The position numbers and the translations under genes were made by a program. A model generated the notes under the pieces. It did not search any database, was not told the DNA's origin, and saw only the letters and a program-made list of their open reading frames with translations. From an uncultured Clostridia bacterium (GTDB taxonomy: Bacteria > Bacillota > Clostridia > Oscillospirales > Ruminococcaceae), in contig CANQXX010000006.1 in NCBI GenBank assembly GCA_947627905.1, forward strand, positions 1 through 64,000: a stretch of 64,000 nt of DNA, written 5' to 3'. This document shows, piece by piece, positions 49,788-59,444 of this stretch (positions are counted from its first letter, which is position 1; the number at the start of each line of letters is the position of its first letter).

Positions 49788-50234
49788 ATGAGTTTCTTTA
49801 AAAAATTATTCGGCGGAAATTCCGACGAAAACGAAAATTATGATGAAGAAAATTATAATGAAATTTCCGACGAGGACGAGCCTTTTATAAAGCCGTATGA
49901 TTTTTATATTGAAGCCGACGACCGTCATAATGCAGAAAAAACATTTGAAGCAAACAGTCCGCAAAGTGTGGATATCCTTAAAAAATTAGAGGAAATGGAT
50001 CTTGCTTTCGATATTGTAAATCATTTCGGGATAAGAAGAAAATTAAAAAAACTTTATTCCGATCTGGCTTTTGAGATCGACGAGTATGTTTCCTACGAAG
50101 GCGGACGTTCGGCGGATTCTTCCGACACAGAGGAAATAGACGATATCGAATATGAAATTTACGTCTGCATTTCAAAAAAAGACGATAATTCACCGTTTGA
50201 AATAAAATTGAGCATCACCGCAGATCAGGAGTGA
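49788..50234 (+). CDS. Hypothetical acidic protein
   Basis: A 148-residue protein that I do not recognise. It starts MSFFKKLFGG, an amphipathic basic helix like those that touch membranes, then a very acidic Asn/Glu/Asp/Tyr-rich stretch (residues 11-35), a helical core with LKKLEEMDLAFDIVNHFG, and a beta-type end with EYEIYVCISKKDD. AGGAGG-like GGAGG lies before the ATG. It runs 6 bases from the rqcH start, so the two are probably co-transcribed, and lies just after a MITE-like element. Confidence 0.75.
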   Translation: MSFFKKLFGGNSDENENYDEENYNEISDEDEPFIKPYDFYIEADDRHNAEKTFEANSPQSVDILKKLEEMDLAFDIVNHFGIRRKLKKLYSDLAFEIDEYVSYEGGRSADSSDTEEIDDIEYEIYVCISKKDDNSPFEIKLSITADQE

Positions 50235-50239
50235 TAAAT

Positions 50240-51967
50240 ATGGCTCTGGACGGAGCTTTTCTTAATATTATAAAAGACGAGCTGTCACCGCTCATAGGCG
50301 GACGGGTGGATAAAATTTCTCAGCCGGCAAGAGAAGAGATACTGATAAATTTCCGGACAAAAGGCGGCACGGAAAAATTATTCATCTCCGCTTCGGCTGG
50401 CTCGGCAAGAGTACACATCACAAAAAATAATATTGAAAATCCGAAAGTGCCGCCGATGTTCTGTATGCTTATGCGCAAGCATCTCGGGAACGGCAAGTTA
50501 GTTGATATCCGTCAGGACGGTCTTGAACGGATAATCTATTTTGATTTTGAAGCGTCCACCGAGCTGGGCGATATGACCCGTATCACAGCCGCAGCCGAGA
50601 TAATGGGACGCTGTTCAAATCTTGTGCTGATAAATTCCGAGGGAAAGATCATCGACAGCATAAAACGCGTTGACGCGGAAATGTCCCGTGAAAGAATGGT
50701 CCTGCCGGGAATGACCTATTCCCGTCCTGCGCGCGAGGAACGGCTCGATCTCCGTAGCTGTACAAAAGAAGATATAATAAATATCTCCGGAAATATGCCG
50801 GAAGCAGAACTTTCAAAACACCTTATAAAAATTTTTGAGGGCATCTCCCCCATAGTTGCACGGGAATGGACAAATTCTGCTTCCTGCGGCAAAGGTGCTG
50901 TAAAAAGCGAGCTGCACGGCGAACTGCTCGACAGACTTTTTGAAGAGATAGTAAAGTCCCGCACCGAAAGGAATTTTACCGCCGTAAAGGATAAGGACGG
51001 TATGTTCAAGGATTTTTCTTTTATTGATATCAGGCAATACGGCGATCTTATGGATAATGTGAGATATTCTTCTGCGTGCGAACTGCTGGATCATTTCTAT
51101 TCGGAACGGGACAGCCTTTCGCGAATGAAACAGCGCGCTCAGGATCTGTACAGGCTCCTGACGGCTGCTTCCGAGCGTATAGCGAGACGTCTTGCAAATC
51201 AGCGTGAGGAGCTGAAAGCATCTGCGGACAGGGATAAATTAAAACTGTACGGAGATATACTTTCGGCAAATCTTTATAATATGGAAAAAGGCATGACAAG
51301 CATTACGGCGGAAAATTTCTCCGAAGAAAATTCTCCGGAAATAAATATAAAACTCGATCCAAGGCTCACGCCGTCGCAGAATATGCAGAAATACTACAGT
51401 GAGTACCGCAAAGCCAGCACAGCTGAAAAGATACTCACCGAACAGATCGCAAAGGGCGAAGAAGAGCTTGCCTATATCGACAGCGTTTTCGACGCGCTTA
51501 CAAGAACAAACAGTGAGGACGAAGTAAACGAGCTGCGGGCAGAGCTTGCAGAACAGGGATATATCCGCTATACAAAGGTAAAAGGAAAGCCTCCGAAAAG
51601 CCGTCCGCCGCTGGAATTTACTTCGCCTGACGGATTCGTTATTCTTGTGGGGCGGAACAACAAACAGAATGATATGCTCACAACAAAACTTGCCGAAAAG
51701 ACCGATATGTGGCTCCATGTAAAGAATATAACGGGCTCTCACGTTATCATAAGGGCTGAGGGCAAAAAAATACCTGAAGATACGATACGATATGCGGCGG
51801 CTCTGGCGGCATTCCACAGCAAGGCGAAAAATTCTTCGCAGGTGCCTGTAGATTACGTTCCCGTAAAACTTGTAAAGAAGCCTGCCGGCTCAAAGCCGGG
51901 CATGGTCATATTCACCGGCAACAGAACGCTTTATGTGACCCCAATAGATCCGTATTCCGCAACATAA
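50240..51967 (+). CDS. rqcH: RqcH/NFACT-family ribosome quality control protein
   Basis: A 575-residue NFACT protein (Fbp/RqcH, homologue of Rqc2). The N-terminal NFACT-N domain (residues 1-130) has LDGAFLNIIKDELSPLIGGR and DKISQPAREEILINFR. A long coiled coil spans about residues 280-440. The C-terminal NFACT-R domain has DGFVILVGRNNKQND, LTTKLAEKTDMWLHVKNITG and SHVII. In Bacillus it recruits tRNA-Ala to stalled 50S subunits to add alanine tails. It was formerly annotated as a fibronectin-binding protein. Start at 50240 follows AGGAGTG. Confidence 0.93.
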   Translation: MALDGAFLNIIKDELSPLIGGRVDKISQPAREEILINFRTKGGTEKLFISASAGSARVHITKNNIENPKVPPMFCMLMRKHLGNGKLVDIRQDGLERIIYFDFEASTELGDMTRITAAAEIMGRCSNLVLINSEGKIIDSIKRVDAEMSRERMVLPGMTYSRPAREERLDLRSCTKEDIINISGNMPEAELSKHLIKIFEGISPIVAREWTNSASCGKGAVKSELHGELLDRLFEEIVKSRTERNFTAVKDKDGMFKDFSFIDIRQYGDLMDNVRYSSACELLDHFYSERDSLSRMKQRAQDLYRLLTAASERIARRLANQREELKASADRDKLKLYGDILSANLYNMEKGMTSITAENFSEENSPEINIKLDPRLTPSQNMQKYYSEYRKASTAEKILTEQIAKGEEELAYIDSVFDALTRTNSEDEVNELRAELAEQGYIRYTKVKGKPPKSRPPLEFTSPDGFVILVGRNNKQNDMLTTKLAEKTDMWLHVKNITGSHVIIRAEGKKIPEDTIRYAAALAAFHSKAKNSSQVPVDYVPVKLVKKPAGSKPGMVIFTGNRTLYVTPIDPYSAT

Positions 51968-52008
51968 TCCGTAAGCAAAGCGCTGCTGCTTAAACGAAAG
52001 GATAATTT

Positions 52009-53094
52009 ATGTCACGAGGACTTTATATCCATGTTCCCTTCTGCATAAGGAAATGCCCGTACTGCGATTTCTTTTCCTCGGCGGACTGTTCGCTGAAAGA
52101 AGAATATGTAAAAGCGGCTGCAAGAAATATCTCCGCAATAAACGACAGCTTTTCTACCGTCTACTTCGGCGGAGGAACGCCGTCGCTGCTTTCGCCGGAA
52201 CAGTTCGGAAATATCCTTTCGGCGGCTGATATAATTGACGGCGCTGAGATATCCGCAGAAGCAAATCCCGGCACGGCAGACAAAAAATATCTTTCCGGAA
52301 TAAGGGCGGCAGGAATAAACCGCATTTCGTTCGGGATACAATCCTTTGACGAAACGGAGCTTAAAGCTCTCGGCAGAATACATTCCGCAGCCGAAGCGTG
52401 GGAAGCGGTGATATCCGCTCATAAAGCCGGTTTTGAGAACATAAGCGCTGATCTTATGCTCGGAACGCCCTTTCAGACAAAAAAGAGCCTGAAAAAAAGC
52501 CTTGAAACGATAGTTTCTCTGCCCGTAACGCATATTTCGGCATATATGCTGAAAATAGAAAATAATACTCCGCTTGCAAAAAACAAAGACCTGCTCAGGA
52601 ACATTCCCGATGACGACGAAACAGCGGATATGTATCTTGAGACTGTAAATTTCCTTGCCGAAAACGGATTTGAACAGTACGAGATATCCAATTTTGCACA
52701 GAATGGGTATGAATGTATCCACAATCTCGGATACTGGCGCTGTGAAGAATATTATGGGATAGGTCCTTCCGCTAACGGATTTGTTGACGGCGAACGTTTC
52801 CGCTGCGATGATACTGTAAGGGAATTTACTTTACAGCCAATTCAGGGCAGAACGTTCATTGAACGGGGCGGCGGGATAAATGAAAAAGCCATGCTTTTGC
52901 TGCGCCTGACAAAGAAAGGGCTGCCTCTTGATATGATCGGCGGCATAGAGTGTAAAGCTGATATACTTGTCAGCAAAGGTCTTGCAAAAAAGGAAAACGG
53001 CTTTTTAAAATTAACGCCGGAGGGCTGTCTTGTTTCAAATGAAATAATACTTTTCTGCGGAATAATGGATAATATTAGCAAAGGCGGCGCCTGA
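52009..53094 (+). CDS. hemW: HemW-like radical-SAM haem chaperone
   Basis: A 361-residue member of the HemN/HemW radical-SAM family. It begins LYIHVPFCIRKCPYCDFFS, the CxxxCxxC cluster site, followed by the STVYFGGGTPSLL SAM loop. The extra N-terminal Cys and residues needed by true HemN are missing, which points to HemW, a haem-transfer protein and not a coproporphyrinogen oxidase. Located 41 bases after rqcH, with CGAAAGGA upstream of the start. Confidence 0.88.
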   Translation: MSRGLYIHVPFCIRKCPYCDFFSSADCSLKEEYVKAAARNISAINDSFSTVYFGGGTPSLLSPEQFGNILSAADIIDGAEISAEANPGTADKKYLSGIRAAGINRISFGIQSFDETELKALGRIHSAAEAWEAVISAHKAGFENISADLMLGTPFQTKKSLKKSLETIVSLPVTHISAYMLKIENNTPLAKNKDLLRNIPDDDETADMYLETVNFLAENGFEQYEISNFAQNGYECIHNLGYWRCEEYYGIGPSANGFVDGERFRCDDTVREFTLQPIQGRTFIERGGGINEKAMLLLRLTKKGLPLDMIGGIECKADILVSKGLAKKENGFLKLTPEGCLVSNEIILFCGIMDNISKGGA

Positions 53095-53190
53095 ACATAC
53101 AGATATTAAGGTGTATCTCCCGGAAAATATCCGCATATAATGAAAACAGCGGATATTTCGCAAAAACATCAAGGAGATGATCTTAAATAT

Positions 53191-53931
53191 ATGCCAAGCG
53201 TCTTTTTAAGCCCCTCCACACAGGAGTGGAATAAATATATAAACGGCGGCAGCGAAGAAGAATACATGAACATAGTAGCCGACAGAATGGAACCTTATCT
53301 GCGTTCATCGGGGATAGAATACGTCCGCAACGATCCGGCGCGGAACGTGACCGGCGCTATAAGCGATTCAAACGCAGGAAATTTTGACGTGCACCTTGCG
53401 CTCCATACAAACGCAGGCGGCGGAGACTTTGCCGGAAAGCTCAGAGGTATAGACGTGTATTATTCGCCGTATTCGTCAAGGAGCCGCCAGCTTGCCGCAA
53501 TTACGGCAAATAATTTTGAATATATATACCCCGATCCGGAAAAGGTGGATATACGTCCCACCACGTCTCTCGGTGAAGTGACCAGAACACGCGCAGTTGC
53601 TGTCCTTGCCGAAATAGGCTATCATGACAACTATTCAGATGCGGAATGGATAAAATCCAATCTTACGGAAATAGCGATAAGCCTTGTACAGTCGCTGTGC
53701 GATTACTTCGGAATACCGTTTGTAGAAGCAGGACCGGTAAGACAGGGAATAGTCACAACTGACGGCTCAAACCTGAACATCAGGAATTTTCCGTCGGAAG
53801 ACGCAATGATAACAGGCGTAATGCCGGACAATGCAGCCGTTGAGGTATACGGCAGGACGGGAAACTGGTATGTGGTAAAATACGGCGGTCTTACAGGATA
53901 TTCCTATGCCGATTATATAAGCTTAGTTTAA
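53191..53931 (+). CDS. N-acetylmuramoyl-L-alanine amidase with SH3 domain
   Basis: A 246-residue Amidase_3 protein. Residues 1-170 hold the zinc site: Glu in MNIVADRMEPYLRSSGIEY-type start, His in VHLALHTNAGGG and catalytic Glu in VLAEIGYHDNYSDAEWI. A bacterial SH3 domain (residues 185-246) reads TTDGSNLNIRNFPSEDAMI and GRTGNWYVVKYGG. No signal peptide is seen, so it may be cytoplasmic until lysis or spore-related. The start at 53191 is chosen by AAGGAG; 17 upstream codons look like leader. Confidence 0.85.
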   Translation: MPSVFLSPSTQEWNKYINGGSEEEYMNIVADRMEPYLRSSGIEYVRNDPARNVTGAISDSNAGNFDVHLALHTNAGGGDFAGKLRGIDVYYSPYSSRSRQLAAITANNFEYIYPDPEKVDIRPTTSLGEVTRTRAVAVLAEIGYHDNYSDAEWIKSNLTEIAISLVQSLCDYFGIPFVEAGPVRQGIVTTDGSNLNIRNFPSEDAMITGVMPDNAAVEVYGRTGNWYVVKYGGLTGYSYADYISLV

Positions 53932-53946
53932 AGGGTCATTCTGTAT

Positions 53947-54000
53947 TCGGCAGCGGAAACGCAATATTCATCACGTTTCCGCCGCCGATACGTTTTTATT
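53947..54000 (+). terminator. Terminator after the amidase gene
   Basis: GGCAGCGGAAACG and CGTTTCCGCCGCC form a 13-position stem, followed by GATACGTTTTTATT. Confidence 0.75.
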
Positions 54001-54030
54001 CGTCTTTATACAAAAAAATCACAAAAATTA

Positions 54031-54059
54031 TTGCAGTATCGTATAAAATGTGGTATAAT
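54031..54059 (+). promoter_or_regulatory. Promoter of ddl-murI operon
   Basis: TTGCAG (54031-54036), 17 bp, TATAAT (54054-54059), giving a leader of about 85 bases. Confidence 0.7.
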
Positions 54060-54148
54060 AAAAATATTAGACATATGCGCACGGTGCTGCATAATTCATG
54101 TCCCGGCAGATAACTATCCGGGACGCATTAAGGAGTATGGTCATAATT

Positions 54149-55207
54149 ATGGCAAAGATCAAGGTTGCCGTCCTGTTCGGCGGCGTTTCAAACGAACACG
54201 ATATATCGCTTATTTCTGCAGAAAGCATTATTTCTTCAATACCGTCAGATAAATACGAGGTCATACCTATAGGAATAACAAAAAAAGGCAGATGGCTTTT
54301 CTATCCGGGTGATATTTCATGTATCTCTTCCGGACGATGGGAGTCAAATCCCGACTGTGTACCGGCAGTGATACTTCCCGATCCGATGTATAAAGGAATA
54401 TTCAAAATATCCGACGGGAACTACTCACTGGTAAAAATAGACGCAGTATTCCCTGCGCTCCACGGTCAGAACGGTGAGGACGGCGCAGTACAGGGACTGC
54501 TGAAGCTGTCCGGCATACCATACGTCGGCTGCGATGTGCTCTCCTCGGCGTGCTGCATGGATAAGGCGGTAACTCACACTATCCTTGAAGCAAACGGCAT
54601 TGAAATGGCTCCGTGGAGATATATACTGAGCTCCGAACTTAACAGACTGGACGACATATGCGACGGAATAGCTGCCGAGCTTGATTTTCCGCTGTTCGTA
54701 AAACCGGCAAACAGCGGCTCTTCGGTGGGGGCGAATAAAGCGGATTCCTTTGAAGAACTGAAAAATGCGGTAAAGCTCGCTTTCAGCCATGACAAAAAGG
54801 TCATTGTGGAAAAATATATAAAGGGCAGAGAGCTTGAATGTGCCGTTTTCGGAAAGGACAACGCCTTTGCCTCTGAAATAGGCGAAATACGTTCCTGCAA
54901 CGAATTTTACGATTACGAAGCAAAATACATACTTGGTACTTCCGGACTTTCCATTCCGGCAGATATACCGGCAGACATTTCCAAAAAGATAAAGGAAACA
55001 GCAGTAAAGGCATTCGGGATAATGGGCTGCTCCGGTCTTTCGAGAGTAGACTTCTTCCTTTCAGAGGACGGCAGGGTCATTCTCAACGAGATAAACACCC
55101 TTCCCGGCTTTACTCAGATAAGTATGTATCCAAAGCTCATGGAAAATATGGGTATACCCCTTTCTGAGCTGCTTGACAGGCTTATTACCCTTTGCATCGA
55201 GGGATAA
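54149..55207 (+). CDS. ddl: D-alanine-D-alanine ligase
   Basis: A 352-residue ATP-grasp ligase joining two D-Ala for peptidoglycan. Motifs are VLFGGVSNEHDISLISAES at the start, VFPALHGQNGEDGAVQGLL, KPANSGSSVGANKA for nucleotide, EKYIKGRELECAVFG and the terminal NEINTLPGFT. The last motif and the Tyr-containing omega-loop favour D-Ala over D-Lac chemistry, but this is not decisive. Start at the Met before AKIKVAVLFGG with AAGGAG upstream. murI follows 15 bases later. Confidence 0.94.
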   Translation: MAKIKVAVLFGGVSNEHDISLISAESIISSIPSDKYEVIPIGITKKGRWLFYPGDISCISSGRWESNPDCVPAVILPDPMYKGIFKISDGNYSLVKIDAVFPALHGQNGEDGAVQGLLKLSGIPYVGCDVLSSACCMDKAVTHTILEANGIEMAPWRYILSSELNRLDDICDGIAAELDFPLFVKPANSGSSVGANKADSFEELKNAVKLAFSHDKKVIVEKYIKGRELECAVFGKDNAFASEIGEIRSCNEFYDYEAKYILGTSGLSIPADIPADISKKIKETAVKAFGIMGCSGLSRVDFFLSEDGRVILNEINTLPGFTQISMYPKLMENMGIPLSELLDRLITLCIEG

Positions 55208-55222
55208 ATTTTCGGAGGCATT

Positions 55223-56044
55223 ATGAACGACTGCGCGATAGGAGTATTCGATTCGGGACTTGGCGGACTGACCTGCGTCAAGGAGCTGAACCGCCTTGTA
55301 CCAAATGAAAATATAATATATTTCGGGGATACCGCCCGCGTCCCTTACGGAACACGGAGCCGCGAAACTATCCTTGAATATGCGGAGCAGGATATAAATT
55401 TTATAAAAAAGCATAACGCCAAACTGATAATCGCCGCCTGCGGAACGGTTTCCTCCGTGCTGGACGCAGATAAGAAAACAGCCGGGAATATCCCGTTCAC
55501 AGGCGTTCTGCTGCCGGCGGCTCAGGCAGCCTGCAAATTGACCAAAAACGGCAGGATAGGCGTTATAGGAACTCCTGCTACTATAAATTCAGGAGCTTAT
55601 GTAAAAGCTATAAAAAACATACGTCCTGACGTTTCGGTGACCGGAAATGCCTGTCCCCTTTTCGTTCCGCTGGTGGAATACGGTTTTACCGACAGAAACG
55701 AGCCGATCACAAAACTTGCAGTGGAAAAATATCTTGCGCCGATAAAAGCGGCAGGCGTTGATGTTCTTATCCTCGGCTGCACGCATTATCCCATAATCAG
55801 GGACGCTATCGCAGACTACATGGGGAACACGGTAGCACTTATCTCCCCGAGCAGCGAAGCGGCAAAATATGCACTTTCTCTTCTTACGGAAAAAAATATG
55901 CTTTCGGAACGTTCCGGAACAGGAAGAAACATTTATTACACTTCCGACAGCGTTGAGCTTTTTGAGGAAAACGCGCACGCTTTCCTCGGCAACACCATAA
56001 ACGGCGAAGTACATAAGGTCGGCATCGACGAGCTTATTTCATAG
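55223..56044 (+). CDS. murI: Glutamate racemase
   Basis: A 273-residue racemase supplying D-glutamate for cell-wall peptides. It has IGVFDSGLGGLTCVKEL with the substrate Asp-Ser, YFGDTARVPYG, the first catalytic Cys in IIAACGTVSSV and the second in LILGCTHYPII. GGAGG precedes the start. Operon with ddl. Confidence 0.95.
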   Translation: MNDCAIGVFDSGLGGLTCVKELNRLVPNENIIYFGDTARVPYGTRSRETILEYAEQDINFIKKHNAKLIIAACGTVSSVLDADKKTAGNIPFTGVLLPAAQAACKLTKNGRIGVIGTPATINSGAYVKAIKNIRPDVSVTGNACPLFVPLVEYGFTDRNEPITKLAVEKYLAPIKAAGVDVLILGCTHYPIIRDAIADYMGNTVALISPSSEAAKYALSLLTEKNMLSERSGTGRNIYYTSDSVELFEENAHAFLGNTINGEVHKVGIDELIS

Positions 56045-56083
56045 ATCGGATGTTATCCCTAAATTCAAAACAGGAGAAAAATT

Positions 56084-56506
56084 ATGGAAAAAGATGTTAC
56101 TATAGAACTTACGAGCATAAACTCGGTCGATAAGGAACAGTCAAAAATAGAGCTTACTACGGTCGGCAAGCTGAAATCGTTGGCAAACGGAGGCTTTCAG
56201 CTAAAATATGAAGAATCGGAAGTGACCGGCTTCCAAGGCTCAACTACCTGTCTTTCATTTTTCGGGAATGAACTGGTAAATCTCAGCAGGACCGGTACAG
56301 CAGCTTCCGAGCTTGTTCTTGAAAAGAACAAGAAGCACCACTGTCATTACGGAACGCCATACGGTGACCTGACAATGGGAATATTCACGCATTGCATAGA
56401 CAATAATGTAGATGACAGCGGCGGAGAATTGTATCTCAAATATACGGTGGATATCAATTCCAGCTACATCTCCGACAATGAGATATACATTAAGATAACC
56501 GACTGA
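56084..56506 (+). CDS. DUF1934 (YwiB-like) protein
   Basis: A 140-residue small beta-barrel protein of the DUF1934 family. Markers are VTIELTSINS at the start, KYEESEVTGFQGSTTCLSFF and GTPYGDLTMGIFTHCIDNN with SYISDNEIYIKI. The family is calycin-like and of unknown function in Firmicutes, often directly upstream of argS as here (19 bases). Confidence 0.87.
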   Translation: MEKDVTIELTSINSVDKEQSKIELTTVGKLKSLANGGFQLKYEESEVTGFQGSTTCLSFFGNELVNLSRTGTAASELVLEKNKKHHCHYGTPYGDLTMGIFTHCIDNNVDDSGGELYLKYTVDINSSYISDNEIYIKITD

Positions 56507-56524
56507 TGAAAGGATAGATACAAA

Positions 56525-58285
56525 ATGATAAACCCAATAAAAGACGCTTCGGGCGAGCTTCGCGAAATACTTATGAGCGCAGTCGGGAGACTGGTCTCGG
56601 AAGGAAAAATAGAAGCCGTTCCGCTGCCGGCGTTCAATATCGAGATACCGCAGGATAAATCGCACGGCGACTTTGCTTCAAATATTGCAATGGCGTTTGC
56701 AAGACCTCTGAAAAACGCTCCGAGAAAAATTGCCGAAATGATAACCGACGCAGTGATACTTGACGGGACTTCCTTTGAAAGATCGGAGATAGCAGGTCCG
56801 GGATTTATAAACTTTTTCCTGTCAAAAAGGTGGTTCTCAAAAGTAGTGGCTGATGTATGCACCGAAAAAGAAAATTACGGCCGCACGGACACAGGCGCAG
56901 GAAAATCGGTGCTTGTGGAATTTGTTTCCGCAAACCCCACCGGTCCTATGCATATAGGTAATGCACGAGGAGGCGCTATAGGAGACTGCCTTTCATCGGT
57001 GCTGAGCTGGGCAGGATACGACGTAAAGCGTGAGTTCTATGTCAATGACGCTGGAAATCAGATAGAAAAATTCGGAAAGTCCCTTGATCTCCGCTATGAG
57101 CAGCTTTGTTCGGCAGACGGACAGGCTATGATACAAAAATATCCGGACAATGAGGAACTTTGTCAGGCTATATACAACGATGCGGAAGCATTCCCCATGC
57201 CGGAGGACGTTTACCTTGGAGCGGATATAATCGCCCACGCCAAAAACTTCTATGATAAAAACGGCAGTTCATATATGGACAAGCCCGAAGAAGAACGGCG
57301 TGAAGCTCTGGTATCGGAAGCTCTGCCGAAAAATATTGCAAAACTTGAGTCCGATCTTCTTAAATACCGCATAGAATACGACAACTGGTTCAGGGAAAGC
57401 TCCCTGCATAACAGCGGCGCAGTAAAGGATATAATCGAGCTTCTTAAAAAGAGCGGTCACACATATGAGCAGGAAGGCGCGCTATGGTTCAGGTCTACCG
57501 ATTTCGGCGACGAAAAGGACCGTGTCCTTGTGCGTGCAAACGGCGTTCCCACATATTTTGTTCCGGATATAGCGTATCATTACAATAAACTTGTTATACG
57601 GGGATTTGACACGGCAATAGATATCCTCGGTGCGGATCATCACGGCTATATACCGAGAATGAAAGGCGCTATGCAGGCTCTCGGCGTTGACCCGGACCGT
57701 CTTGAAATGATAATAATGCAGATGGTACGTCTTGTAAAAGACGGCGAAACATACAAGCTGTCCAAGCGCTCCGGAAAAGCCGTTACTCTGGAAACGCTCC
57801 TCGATGAGATACCTATTGACGCAGCAAGATTTTTCTTCAACCTGCGCGAAGCAAATTCCCAGTTTGAATTTGATCTTGATCTTGCTATCGAGCAGTCGTC
57901 AAAAAATCCTGTTTACTATGTTCAGTACGCTCATGCGCGCATCTGTTCGATAATAAAAAATCTTGAAGCTGAGGGATATCCATGTGAAATGCTTTCCGCC
58001 GACAAGCTGGACATTCTCGAAACATCGGAGGAACGGGAGCTTATACGGTATATCGCCTCGCTGCCCAACACCGTTGACGCAGCCGCAAAGGACCGCGATC
58101 CAGCAAAAATAACAAGGTATTCGCAGGAGCTTGCAACACTGTTCCATAAATTCTATGACAAGTGCCGCATAAAAGGAGCGGACGAGCCTGTTCTCAAAGC
58201 ACGGCTGTGCCTTTGCGAAGCTGTTAAGACAGCCCTTGAAAATACTCTCGGCATACTTAATATAACCTGTCCCGAAAAGATGTAA
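56525..58285 (+). CDS. argS: Arginyl-tRNA synthetase
   Basis: A 586-residue class I synthetase charging tRNA-Arg. The N-terminal Add1 domain (residues 1-110) is followed by the HIGH motif in NPTGPMHIGNARGG, ILGADHHGYIPRM, and the KMSKS-like KLSKRSGKAVTL. The C-terminal DALR anticodon-binding domain has NPVYYVQYAHARI and the late LYHFYNKCRV-like LFHKFYDKCRIKGAD. Length matches the family. AAAGGATAG precedes the start. Confidence 0.95.
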   Translation: MINPIKDASGELREILMSAVGRLVSEGKIEAVPLPAFNIEIPQDKSHGDFASNIAMAFARPLKNAPRKIAEMITDAVILDGTSFERSEIAGPGFINFFLSKRWFSKVVADVCTEKENYGRTDTGAGKSVLVEFVSANPTGPMHIGNARGGAIGDCLSSVLSWAGYDVKREFYVNDAGNQIEKFGKSLDLRYEQLCSADGQAMIQKYPDNEELCQAIYNDAEAFPMPEDVYLGADIIAHAKNFYDKNGSSYMDKPEEERREALVSEALPKNIAKLESDLLKYRIEYDNWFRESSLHNSGAVKDIIELLKKSGHTYEQEGALWFRSTDFGDEKDRVLVRANGVPTYFVPDIAYHYNKLVIRGFDTAIDILGADHHGYIPRMKGAMQALGVDPDRLEMIIMQMVRLVKDGETYKLSKRSGKAVTLETLLDEIPIDAARFFFNLREANSQFEFDLDLAIEQSSKNPVYYVQYAHARICSIIKNLEAEGYPCEMLSADKLDILETSEERELIRYIASLPNTVDAAAKDRDPAKITRYSQELATLFHKFYDKCRIKGADEPVLKARLCLCEAVKTALENTLGILNITCPEKM

Positions 58286-58324
58286 AAAGCATAAAAATAT
58301 AATTTTTTGAAAGGATATGTTTAA

Positions 58325-59143
58325 ATGAGCGAATGTACACACGATTGTTCATCATGCAGCGCCAACTGCGGAGAAAGAACCGATCCGCAGAGCTTTATCG
58401 AGCCGCTTAATCCGCAAAGCAGCGTGAAAAAGGTAATAGGAGTAATAAGCGGCAAAGGCGGCGTAGGAAAATCCCTTGTTACCGGAATGTTAGCCACACT
58501 GTTCTCCAGAAAGGGCAGCAAGGTGGCTGTTATGGACGCCGATATAACCGGTCCGTCCATTCCTAAAATGTTCGGCGTAGGCGGTCGGGCAAAAGGCACT
58601 TCCGAGGGTATACTCCCCGCCGAATCCCGGGATAAGATAAAAATAATGTCGGTCAATCTGCTGCTTGAAAATCCAAGCGATCCGGTCATCTGGCGCGGTC
58701 CTGTGATAGCAGGCGTTGTAAAGCAATTCTGGACGGACGTTATCTGGGGCGACATTGATTATATGTTCGTAGATATGCCTCCGGGAACGGGAGATGTTCC
58801 GCTTACGGTATTCCAGTCGATACCCCTTGACGGAGTTGTGATAGTTTCATCGCCGCAGGATCTGGTGTCAATGATAGTCAACAAAGCCGTTGCAATGGCT
58901 GAAATGATGAATATACCCATACTCGGCGTTGTTGAAAACATGAGCTATGTTGAATGTCCCGACTGCGGAAAACAGATATTCCTTTACGGAAACAGCCATA
59001 TTGATTCCGTATGCGAAGAAAACGGCATACCTCTTTTGGGAAGGATACCTATTTCTCCGGATATAACACATTGCTGCGACATGGGACTTATCGAGGAATT
59101 TACGGGAGATTTTCTTGACTATGCGGCTGAAGCTATAAAATAG
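58325..59143 (+). CDS. mrp: Mrp/NBP35-family iron-sulfur carrier ATPase
   Basis: A 272-residue P-loop ATPase. The deviant Walker A is SGKGGVGKSLVTGML, followed by DADITGPSIPKMFG, DYMFVDMPPGTGDVP and VVENMSYVECPDCGKQI with the CxxC that bridges a [4Fe-4S] cluster in dimers. The N-terminal SECTHDCSSCSANCGER adds four spaced cysteines, a second cluster site as in NBP35. It delivers clusters to target proteins, which fits the cluster-rich enzymes in this window. Confidence 0.92.
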   Translation: MSECTHDCSSCSANCGERTDPQSFIEPLNPQSSVKKVIGVISGKGGVGKSLVTGMLATLFSRKGSKVAVMDADITGPSIPKMFGVGGRAKGTSEGILPAESRDKIKIMSVNLLLENPSDPVIWRGPVIAGVVKQFWTDVIWGDIDYMFVDMPPGTGDVPLTVFQSIPLDGVVIVSSPQDLVSMIVNKAVAMAEMMNIPILGVVENMSYVECPDCGKQIFLYGNSHIDSVCEENGIPLLGRIPISPDITHCCDMGLIEEFTGDFLDYAAEAIK

Positions 59144-59151
59144 CAGAACTG

Positions 59152-59178
59152 TCGGCGGAAGATAAAGGCTTCCGCCGA
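59152..59178 (+). terminator. Hairpin after mrp
   Basis: TCGGCGGAAG and CTTCCGCCGA form a perfect 10-bp stem with a 7-base loop. The T-tract after it is weak. Confidence 0.6.
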
Positions 59179-59260
59179 TTACCATAATATTACATAAAAT
59201 CTTGTGCATATCATCAAAAAAACCGTGTTAAATTTCTGCACTAATTTCTATTAATAATGT

Positions 59261-59289
59261 TTGACTATTTTAAGAATATATGCTATAAT
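59261..59289 (+). promoter_or_regulatory. Promoter of the Pro-Ala repeat protein gene
   Basis: TTGACT (59261-59266), 17 bp, TATAAT (59284-59289). The roughly 150-base leader contains GTGTG/CACAC and CCGCAGAAACTGCGG hairpins. Confidence 0.75.
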
Positions 59290-59444
59290 ATTTTTATAGT
59301 GGCATTGTGTGCGGTCATGTCCTGTCTGACTTCCCACACGATCGCATAGATCACAAACGGCTGGTATCTTTTCTTACGGGATATCATTCCGCAGAAACTG
59401 CGGCCGCCGGCTGATCCGATTTTTTAATGAAAGCAGGTCTGATG

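Noticed and set aside
53191..53931. Prophage lysin island around the amidase
   Set aside because: The amidase sits among housekeeping genes (hemW, ddl, murI) with no holin, capsid or other phage genes.
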